18,662 bases of DNA from Aalborgiella sp031422495 (lineage in GTDB: Bacteria; Pseudomonadota; Gammaproteobacteria; Burkholderiales; Burkholderiaceae_C), in contig JANPLX010000235.1 in assembly GCA_031422495.1 (NCBI GenBank), positions 1 through 18,662 of the forward strand. Reading direction: 5' to 3'. The notes beneath the pieces are model-generated. The model saw only the letters and a list, made by a program, of their open reading frames with translations. It was not told the DNA's origin and made no database searches. Positions 13,137-18,662 of the stretch are shown here, piece after piece; the first letter of the stretch is position 1; each line of letters opens with the position of its first letter. The translations under genes and the position numbers were made by a program.

Positions 13137-15212
13137 TTATTTTTGGATCAAGTATTCGCTGCAAGCCATGACCATCAGCACGGCAGCTGCTACACGATCC
13201 ATTTTTTGATTAGCTAGCTGAGTAATTTGTGCCGCTGTTGGCACTGCTGGAAGTGTAATCAACGGCATTGAAGTAATTGCAGTAATCATCAGCGTTTGAT
13301 TCGCATCAGAAACTTGACCAGCTGCCATCAATAAATTAACCCGTTTTACTAACGCTGTGGCATCAGTGGCCAATGCTAGCTCGCTTACGTAAGTGGCTTT
13401 AATATCTCGTTGATAATTTGTGTAGGCAGCTTCTGGCTTTGTAGGCTCTGGGCAATTTAATCCATCTCGTATTGCTTCTTGCATGAAGTTTAAATAACCA
13501 CCGACAGTTGTTTCGTTAACAATCTGAAATTCTGGAGCTGTTGTATTTGTTGCTGCTAGGGCACTACTTGGTGGAATGAAACCCGGTCTGAAAAAATTAA
13601 ATACCGATGGCGATTGCAAAGGGCTTTGACCTAATTGATTCGATGCACTGCTCAAGCTGAATAATTTCCAAGAGTTTTGAGCTGAAGTAGCACCAAAAGT
13701 ACGACCCCATTGCACAAAACGCAGCATAGGCTCGCGTAGTTTGCCAAACGCTTTGTCGCTGATGTCGCGCATTAGCCGACCCTCGGCATTACGAATTGCC
13801 GAAGTAACAACTGGCACTGGTGCGGTATTGATGGTGTAGGTTCTTCGGGCTTCATCGTCTAAGAAGATAGCCGTCCATACAGCTTTTAAATCACCACGAA
13901 CACCAGCACCGTTGTTGTTAAATGCGGCAGCCACACGCGCCACATATGCGGGGCTTGGGTTGCTGGTAACAAAGCGCTGAATCATCTGTCTGCCAAAGAA
14001 AGGACCAACATTGGGGTGATTGAATAAGATATCAAGCGTCTTTGCGAGCGCTACTTTCCCATCTGTGTTAGCCACGGTTTGGCCTAGAAAGGTCGATGCC
14101 AATGTGGAATGCCGACTGGCATTCAGTGCCATCGGTCGGCGTACTGAATCTCGCGCGTCTACTTTGAAGCCAGCTAAACTACCATTACTGTTAAAAACAT
14201 CCACGGTATTGGCAATGCCTGAATTGTCAAAGTCATAGCCAGTGAAAACTCGCGCAATGTTGGTGATGTCACTTTGGGTATAACTTTCTAGTTTTTTCCC
14301 GCTGCCATCGGTTTGCACTGAACCATCTAAATTGAGTTGGTACAAACCGATACTGAAGAGTTGCATCACCTCGCGGCCATAGTTTTCATCGGGCACTCGA
14401 CCACTCGCGACATCTTCTTTTTGATTGCCTTTGGTATTCAAGTAATAACCCATGGCGGGGCTAAGCGTGATGTCTTCAAGCAGTTGCCTGAAATTACCGA
14501 AAGCGTTTTTGACAAGGATGTCCCAATACTGAGCAAATGCATGGCTGCGCCAAGTGAATTCTGCCGACTGCATTGAAACTACAAAAAACTCTGACAAACC
14601 AAGTGCCACACGCTTTCGCAAGCCGTCTTGTGCTGTAAAGAGCTGATTCCAAATCATGTATTCAGCGGGATACATATTGAAAAAATAGCTATTTGTATCG
14701 GAGATGCCGTAACCTCTAGCCTCCAGCCAATCCCAACCCGTCTGCCCGATCGGTTTGACTAATTGCTGCTGCAGATAGGCTGCAAAAGTGGTTGTTTTAA
14801 CAGCGTTTATCTCAGCTTCAGTAGCGTTCAACTGGCATTGCTGCAAAAAGCGAGAAGCATCATTTAACGTGTAGGCGATAGGGAAATTGTTAAATCCAAC
14901 TGCACTCGGGTTGCCTTGTATGGTTGTGGTTCCTGTAGGTCGATAACCGCTGACGCTGTCGGCTTGGTTGAAAAATTCAGTGCTTGTTCCCGCAGTTGCA
15001 GCTGTAGAAGCTTGGCCAGCACTGATAGTTGTTCCATCGGCATTGACGGTACTACCGTTGTTGCTTCCAGTATCACCGCAAGCTGCGAGCAAGGCTGCGC
15101 CTAAAACTGACAAGTAAGCGGGTGAAAAATTAACGGGTTCTTTAATCTCAGTTTCTGGAGCTGTCTGTATTATTTCTAATTGTTCTAACTGAATGGGGTT
15201 TGCTTGTTGCAT
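13137..15212 (-). CDS. DUF1800 family protein, possible lipoprotein
   Basis: A 691-residue DUF1800 protein, recognised by RVALGLSEFFVVS (201-213), SPAMGYYLN (251-259), ENYGREVMQLFSIGL (276-290), the IARVFTGYDF block and the SPSVFNFFRPGF segment near the end. Function is unknown; the family almost always accompanies DUF1501. Residues 34-46 contain LGAALLAACG, a lipobox with Cys45, followed by a Gly/Ser/Asn/Thr-rich linker, so it may be a lipoprotein. It is odd that the 30 residues before the hydrophobic part are acidic and Gln-rich rather than basic, and the start is therefore less certain, though no better start is seen. There is only a weak Shine-Dalgarno. Upstream is a LysR gene on the same strand, 135 bases away. 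Confidence 0.88.
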   Translation of the reverse strand: MQQANPIQLEQLEIIQTAPETEIKEPVNFSPAYLSVLGAALLAACGDTGSNNGSTVNADGTTISAGQASTAATAGTSTEFFNQADSVSGYRPTGTTTIQGNPSAVGFNNFPIAYTLNDASRFLQQCQLNATEAEINAVKTTTFAAYLQQQLVKPIGQTGWDWLEARGYGISDTNSYFFNMYPAEYMIWNQLFTAQDGLRKRVALGLSEFFVVSMQSAEFTWRSHAFAQYWDILVKNAFGNFRQLLEDITLSPAMGYYLNTKGNQKEDVASGRVPDENYGREVMQLFSIGLYQLNLDGSVQTDGSGKKLESYTQSDITNIARVFTGYDFDNSGIANTVDVFNSNGSLAGFKVDARDSVRRPMALNASRHSTLASTFLGQTVANTDGKVALAKTLDILFNHPNVGPFFGRQMIQRFVTSNPSPAYVARVAAAFNNNGAGVRGDLKAVWTAIFLDDEARRTYTINTAPVPVVTSAIRNAEGRLMRDISDKAFGKLREPMLRFVQWGRTFGATSAQNSWKLFSLSSASNQLGQSPLQSPSVFNFFRPGFIPPSSALAATNTTAPEFQIVNETTVGGYLNFMQEAIRDGLNCPEPTKPEAAYTNYQRDIKATYVSELALATDATALVKRVNLLMAAGQVSDANQTLMITAITSMPLITLPAVPTAAQITQLANQKMDRVAAAVLMVMACSEYLIQK

Positions 15213-15347
15213 TATTGTGCTGCCATAAGTTTTACAAAAAAAATTATTTTAGGAGCAGGCAAGCCAGATGCTGTTGTATCTAGACACCGAATACGATATT
15301 TACAGTTTATTACCATCGATGACGTCGAGCATTGTTTCACTAAAGTA

Positions 15348-16295
15348 TTAATGCTGATGTAAAAGTGCAGCTTGAGTATTAGCGCTCTCCAACTGACTAA
15401 GCCACCATTGCAGGGTGCGGCCTTGGTTAGCTGCATTCGCGCTTCGCCATGCATACCCCACACGAACGACGCGTTCTGGTCGAGCTACCTTTTTTTGTAC
15501 CAAGCGACCCGTTGCAATATACGAACGTGCCAAACTTTCAGGCAAGAAACCACCGCCTAATCCGCGCAGTTGCGCGTCTAACTTGTCACGCATTGAGGGC
15601 ACGGTAAAGACATCTTGCCCGCCCAATAAACCAAACGTTAGCCCTGCGCCGCGCTGTATCGAATCTGCGACTGCTACCGCACGGTGTTGTTGCAGCACTG
15701 CATCAGACAGCGGCTCTTTGGCGTTTGCGAGTGGGTGGTTGGGGGCAATGGCGTAGACAAAGCTGATTGAACCCAGCGGCTTGCTCATAATACCTGCATG
15801 GGTGCTGCCTTCCATGCCTACTGCTATTGCCAAGTCTGCTTGGCCGGACACAAGTGCTTGCAAGGTGCCTGACAATGTTTCATCACGGATTTTGAGCCGT
15901 GTAGGTGGTGGCCCATCTTTGAATTGCGCGAAAAATGATTCACATAATTCCAGCACCGTCGACTTAGAAATGATGCTATCCACAGACAGTGTGAACTGCG
16001 GCTCCCAGCCCGTGGCCACGCGTTTGACGCGATGCGCAATCGCATCAATGTCTTGCAGCAATCGCGACCCTTCACGCAGCAGTTCGTCACCCGCGGGTGT
16101 GAGCTTGGCATTACGCGAACTGCGGTCAAACAGCAATACATCCAACGCATCTTCAATCTGCCGCACACGGTAAGTAAGCGCACTGGGCACCAGCCCTTGC
16201 TGACGCGCTGCCGCTGCAAAACTACCTGTTTGGGAGATGCGCTGCAGCATTTCAAGGGCGTCAGGCGTTAAAACATCTCTTGGGTTTTGATTCAT
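15348..16295 (-). CDS. LysR-type transcriptional regulator
   Basis: A 315-residue LysR regulator. The winged helix-turn-helix covers about 11-70, with SFAAAARQQGLVPSALTYRVRQIEDALDVLLFDR carrying the recognition helix; note Ala and Leu-Thr-Tyr where many LysR proteins have Ser-Val-Ser. An effector domain (about 95-300) of the periplasmic-binding type follows, with SGQADLAIAVG and a GGGFLPESLA segment as usual. It is divergent from the pirin gene with 84 bases between starts, the classic layout for a LysR protein controlling its neighbour and itself, so control of pirin and the following quinone reductase is likely but not proven. It is also upstream of the DUF1800 gene on the same strand. The inducer is unknown. 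Confidence 0.92.
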   Translation of the reverse strand: MNQNPRDVLTPDALEMLQRISQTGSFAAAARQQGLVPSALTYRVRQIEDALDVLLFDRSSRNAKLTPAGDELLREGSRLLQDIDAIAHRVKRVATGWEPQFTLSVDSIISKSTVLELCESFFAQFKDGPPPTRLKIRDETLSGTLQALVSGQADLAIAVGMEGSTHAGIMSKPLGSISFVYAIAPNHPLANAKEPLSDAVLQQHRAVAVADSIQRGAGLTFGLLGGQDVFTVPSMRDKLDAQLRGLGGGFLPESLARSYIATGRLVQKKVARPERVVRVGYAWRSANAANQGRTLQWWLSQLESANTQAALLHQH

Positions 16296-16379
16296 GGTGC
16301 CATTTTCATTGAAATAATTTGAATAATGCCATCAAAACCATTGCATTGCAAGGAGGTTATTCGGGCTTACATTCAATGC
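16296..16379. promoter_or_regulatory. divergent LysR / pirin control region with two small dyads
   Basis: Two short perfect dyads are present: TTCATTGAA (16305-16313) and TTGCATTGCAA (16341-16351, five-base arms around a single T). The second has the form expected of a LysR half-operator and lies 28 bases before the pirin ATG. A strong AAGGAGG (16350-16356) overlaps its end but has no ATG, GTG or TTG at normal spacing; the pirin ATG is 23 bases further on. Either the pirin start is misjudged or this string belongs to the operator. Confidence 0.35.
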
Positions 16380-17078
16380 ATGATCACATTACGCACAACC
16401 CAAGAACGTGGCTACGCCGACCATGGCTGGCTTAAAAGCTTTCACTCGTTCTCATTCGCCGGTTACCACGACCCTGCGCACATGGGTTTTGGGAATTTGC
16501 GCGTTATCAACGAAGACCGCATCGCTCCAGGCACCGGTTTTGGTACGCATGGGCACAAAGACATGGAAATCATCAGCTACGTGCTGAGCGGCTCGATTGG
16601 CCACAAAGACAACGTGGGCAACTCTGAAAGCATTCCGCCCGGAGATGTGCAACGCATGAGCGCTGGCACTGGCATCCAGCACAGCGAATACAACCACGCG
16701 CCCAGTGAAGAAACACATTTTTTGCAGATTTGGATTGAGCCCAACGTCAAAGGCATCCCGCCCGGCTACGAGCAAAAAACTTTTGCCGCAGCGACCAAAC
16801 AGGGCAAATTAAAACTCGTCGCCTCGCCAGATGGCGCAGACGGATCAGTGACGATTCATGCCGATGCAGCCTTGTACGCCGGCTTGTTCAATGCAGGTGA
16901 ATCTGCCAGTTTGAACTTGGCAAAGGGCCATAAAAGCTACGTCCATTTGATACGCGGCGAGATCAAAGTCAATGGTCACACGCTCAAAGCGGGCGATGCA
17001 GCCAAATTGGTTGACGAGTCTGTGGTGCATCTCACAGACGCCGTTGATGCCGAGGTTTTAGTATTTGATTTGATCTGA
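16380..17078 (+). CDS. pirin family protein (YhhW-like quercetinase fold)
   Basis: A 232-residue bicupin of the pirin family, the same length as E. coli YhhW (231), which can oxidise quercetin with a bound metal. All four metal ligands of the N-terminal cupin occur at the expected positions: His57 and His59 in GTHGHKDMEI, His101 and Glu103 in GIQHSEYNH. SFHSFSFAGYHDP and GFGNLRVINED near the start and the PPGDVQRMSAG turn are diagnostic. The ATG at 16380 gives the family N-terminus MITLRTTQERG; an ATG at 16326 would add 18 foreign residues, though a strong unpaired Shine-Dalgarno lies at 16350. It is divergent from LysR and followed by a flavodoxin-fold quinone reductase, a common neighbourhood in Burkholderiales that hints at response to aromatic or quinone compounds. 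Confidence 0.93.
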   Translation: MITLRTTQERGYADHGWLKSFHSFSFAGYHDPAHMGFGNLRVINEDRIAPGTGFGTHGHKDMEIISYVLSGSIGHKDNVGNSESIPPGDVQRMSAGTGIQHSEYNHAPSEETHFLQIWIEPNVKGIPPGYEQKTFAAATKQGKLKLVASPDGADGSVTIHADAALYAGLFNAGESASLNLAKGHKSYVHLIRGEIKVNGHTLKAGDAAKLVDESVVHLTDAVDAEVLVFDLI

Positions 17079-17150
17079 TTATTGAATCGTTCAAGGCCGA
17101 ATAAATAATTGTGTAAGTAGTTGATTTAAATAAGAAAGTTAGTAAATATC

Positions 17151-17684
17151 ATGTCAAAAACAGTTGTTGTTTATCATTCAGGTTATGGCCACACCCAGCG
17201 CGTTGCGCAATTTGTGGCAGAAGGCGCGGGCGCACAGCTCATCGCTATTGATGCAGAAGGCAATTTGACCGACGCCCAGTGGGCCGACATCAACGCCGCA
17301 GACGCCATCATCATGGGCAGCCCCACGTATATGGGCATGGCTTCTTGGCAGTTCAAAAAGTTTGCTGATGCGTCGTCAAAGCAATGGTTTACCAGTGCGT
17401 GGAAAGACAAAATCGCAGGCGGCTTCACCTGCTCAGCCAGCCCGAGCGGCGACAAGCTCTCCACCATCCAATACTTCATCACCTTAGCCATGCAGCAGGG
17501 CATGATCTGGGTCGGTCAACCCGAGTTGAACGACGGCACTATCAACCGTATAGGCTCAAACTCAGGCGTCATGGCTCAAGTCGGCCCAACCGACTCAGCT
17601 GACAAAATCCCGCAAGGTGACTTGGATACGGCCAAAGCCTACGGAAAGCGCGTCTCAGAAGTGGCTACCAAGCTTCGTGGATAA
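17151..17684 (+). CDS. flavodoxin-fold NAD(P)H:quinone oxidoreductase (WrbA-like)
   Basis: A 177-residue flavodoxin-fold protein related to WrbA but about 20 residues shorter. The FMN phosphate loop VYHSGYGHTQRVA spans 7-19 and the isoalloxazine-binding motif GSPTYMGMASWQFKKFAD 56-73. The third loop around GGFTCSASPSGDKLSTIQ (90-107) is as expected for NAD(P)H:quinone reductases, which reduce quinones by two electrons in the cytoplasm. No strong Shine-Dalgarno is seen before the ATG. It starts 72 bases after the pirin stop on the same strand and is probably in the same LysR-controlled unit. It is not assigned wrbA because length and tetramer-forming insertions differ. Confidence 0.88.
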   Translation: MSKTVVVYHSGYGHTQRVAQFVAEGAGAQLIAIDAEGNLTDAQWADINAADAIIMGSPTYMGMASWQFKKFADASSKQWFTSAWKDKIAGGFTCSASPSGDKLSTIQYFITLAMQQGMIWVGQPELNDGTINRIGSNSGVMAQVGPTDSADKIPQGDLDTAKAYGKRVSEVATKLRG

Positions 17685-17699
17685 ATACTGCAAAAACCA

Positions 17700-17720
17700 G
17701 TTTTAAACAGGTTTTAAACA
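17700..17720 (+). repeat. 10-base direct repeat after the flavodoxin gene
   Basis: GTTTTAAACA occurs twice with one base between (17700-17709 and 17711-17720), and the second copy runs into the 10-base palindrome AAACATGTTT (17716-17725). It lies 15 bases past the stop codon. The sequence is AT-rich with no T-run after a stable stem, so it is not a convincing terminator. Confidence 0.5.
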
Positions 17721-17735
17721 TGTTTGACGGGGAAT

Positions 17736-17787
17736 GCTATTTTTAATCAAAATCAATAGCACCTTAGGTAATGAATGCAACGGCTAG
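17736..17787 (+). repeat. dispersed repeat, intergenic copy A (long-loop form)
   Basis: GCTATT at 17736 pairs with AATAGC at 17755-17760, and the element ends CAACGGCTAG at 17787. It is 52 bases long because the loop between the arms has 8 extra bases; the right 27 bases match copy B at 21 positions by hand. It lies between convergent genes in a 252-base gap that holds no gene. Confidence 0.65.
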
Positions 17788-17835
17788 AGTTGAATTTGAT
17801 GAGTTAAAAGCCATCAAAGTCGACTTTGCTATTTT

Positions 17836-17879
17836 GCTATACTTAAAATAGCACTTTAGGCAATAAATACGCCGGCTAG
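17836..17879 (+). repeat. 44-base dispersed repeat, intergenic copy B
   Basis: GCTAT at 17836-17840 pairs with ATAGC at 17848-17852, then a conserved right half contains GGCAATAAATACGCCGGCTAG split across 17859-17879. It has the same length and orientation logic as the coding copies and is the closest to their shared pattern. An additional GCTATT at 17828 just upstream may be a relic of a longer left arm. No T-run follows, so a terminator role is not evident. Confidence 0.75.
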
Positions 17880-17936
17880 AAAGATTTTTATATAAATTTA
17901 TAGCCGTTTTCTATTAAAACGCCCCTTAAACGCTCT

Positions 17937-18662
17937 TTATAGCGTGTATTTAATCCCCGTCAGCTTCTCCTGTGCCTTCACCAGTGATGGCACATACTCT
18001 TTGCCAAACCCTAGATTCGACGCGTTTGACAAGCTTTGATGAACCGCTTCGCCCACAAACGACGGCACATTCACCATTTCCGCCAAATGGGTGTAGTAAC
18101 GTAAGTCCTTGCGGGCATTGTCCAGTTCAAACTTCAAACCCGCAAAATCACCACCCAGCGTTTTCGCCATCGCCTGAAACAAGCCATTGTTCACTGGCCC
18201 AGCGCTGATGACTTTGACAAGTTCCGCCGGATCAATACCCGCCTTCGCGCCCACGGTAAAGGCCTCAGCAGTCGCCGTGCAAATGGACTGCGCGATAAAG
18301 TTATTCAATAATTTCACAATATGCCCCGCGCCCGGGCCGCCGACGTGGAAGATGTTTTCACTGTAAGTCGCCAAAATCGGCTGAATCTGCGCAAACACTT
18401 CGGGCGAAGCGCCTACCATGGTGTTCAGCCTGCCCGCTTCCGCCTCCACGGGCGAGCGCCCCAGCGGCGCATCCACATACACCACGCCAGCCTGCGCGCA
18501 CAGGGCGGCGAGCTTGGCGGTCGATTCTGGCTCACTGGTCGAAGTGTCGATGACGATCAGCCCGCGCTTGGCCTTGCTCAAAAGCCCATTTTGACCATTC
18601 ACGCCGTGCATCACCGCTTCAACCTGCGGCGAGCCCGTGACGCAGATCAACACCGCATCGCA
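17937..18662 (-). CDS. beta-hydroxyacid dehydrogenase (3-hydroxyisobutyrate / GlxR / YihU type), N-terminus cut
   Basis: The last 241 codons of an NAD(P)-dependent beta-hydroxyacid dehydrogenase; the frame stays open to the window end, so the first part of the Rossmann domain with GxGxxG is outside. Visible motifs are VLICVTGSPQVEAV, the substrate loop VDAPLGRSPVEAEAGRL (about 63-79) and GGPGAGHIVKLLNNF with the catalytic Lys near 117, then an all-helical C-terminal domain with FELDNARKDLRYYTHLAEM. The PxGRSxxEAxxG form of the substrate loop is nearer to sulfolactaldehyde reductase YihU than to tartronate semialdehyde reductase, which has GG at that place, but this does not settle the substrate. 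It is convergent with the flavodoxin gene. Confidence 0.9.
   Translation of the reverse strand, partial: CDAVLICVTGSPQVEAVMHGVNGQNGLLSKAKRGLIVIDTSTSEPESTAKLAALCAQAGVVYVDAPLGRSPVEAEAGRLNTMVGASPEVFAQIQPILATYSENIFHVGGPGAGHIVKLLNNFIAQSICTATAEAFTVGAKAGIDPAELVKVISAGPVNNGLFQAMAKTLGGDFAGLKFELDNARKDLRYYTHLAEMVNVPSFVGEAVHQSLSNASNLGFGKEYVPSLVKAQEKLTGIKYTL

Noticed and set aside
15212..15463. An 83-codon open frame on the minus strand in the LysR/DUF1800 gap.
   Set aside because: Half of it overlaps the LysR 3' end in another frame, it lacks a ribosome site, and the residues show no domain or signal pattern.
15824..16255. A 143-codon open frame inside the LysR gene on the same strand, other frame.
   Set aside because: It is rich in Cys, Arg and Trp in a way typical of out-of-frame reading, and it coincides with the conserved LysR DNA-binding region.
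16326..16379. Extended pirin start at 16326.
   Set aside because: The 18 extra residues are not pirin-like, and the ATG at 16380 reproduces the family N-terminus and length exactly.
17930..17945. Hairpin ACGCT / AGCGT at the end of the dehydrogenase gene as a terminator.
   Set aside because: The stem is only five base pairs, spans the stop codon, and no T-run follows on either strand.

Overview
The window looks like a chromosomal segment of a betaproteobacterium, most likely Burkholderiales and probably Comamonadaceae-like. This rests on recognisable gene types and their order: a Bug-type (TctC) receptor without its permease, an AEC carrier, a DUF1800/DUF1501 pair, a LysR gene divergent from a pirin, and a tsaE-amiC / queG arrangement close to the tsaE-amiB neighbourhood of E. 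coli. Base composition is moderate. The genus cannot be fixed from sequence reading alone. No rRNA, tRNA, CRISPR array, insertion sequence or prophage was seen, and no gene-free stretch exceeds 300 bases.

Layout. 1-1212 (+): the tail of a DedA membrane protein, a PaaI-like thioesterase, then two small secreted cysteine-rich products, the second a 45-residue peptide carrying three Cys-Cys pairs, closed by a strong terminator. 1312-3331 (-): amiC downstream of tsaE. 3339-4466 (+): queG, divergent from tsaE with 7 bases between start codons. 4459-5364 (-): AEC carrier. 5503-7412 (+): Bug receptor overlapping xerD. 7419-11523 (-): a tightly packed run in transcription order FAD oxidoreductase, gluQ, trmB, rluA, then a secreted intradiol dioxygenase-like protein. 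11568-15212 (-): DUF1800 then DUF1501. 15348-17684: LysR (-), divergent from pirin and a flavodoxin-fold quinone reductase (+). 17937-18662 (-): a beta-hydroxyacid dehydrogenase cut by the window end.

Functionally the window is rich in tRNA-modification genes: tsaE (t6A37), queG (queuosine 34), gluQ (glutamylation of queuosine 34 in tRNA-Asp), trmB (m7G46) and rluA (pseudouridine 32). Cell-wall remodelling (amiC), chromosome dimer resolution (xerD), transport of small organic acids (AEC, Bug) and redox or aromatic chemistry (dioxygenase, pirin, flavodoxin, FAD oxidoreductase) make up the rest.

The most unusual observation is a short dispersed repeat, 44 bases in its standard form, with a GCTAT/ATAGC inverted repeat on the left and a conserved right half ending in GGCTAG. 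Five copies were found by eye. Two lie in tandem orientation in the gap between the flavodoxin and dehydrogenase genes. Three lie inside coding sequences (amiC linker, Bug signal peptide, trmB N-terminal extension), always on the coding strand and always in the same reading frame, so that they encode related peptides of the form A-I-x-x-I-A-x-x-A. This resembles in principle the protein-coding palindromic elements known from Rickettsia. The second most interesting item is the small Cys-Cys peptide and its cysteine-rich neighbour.
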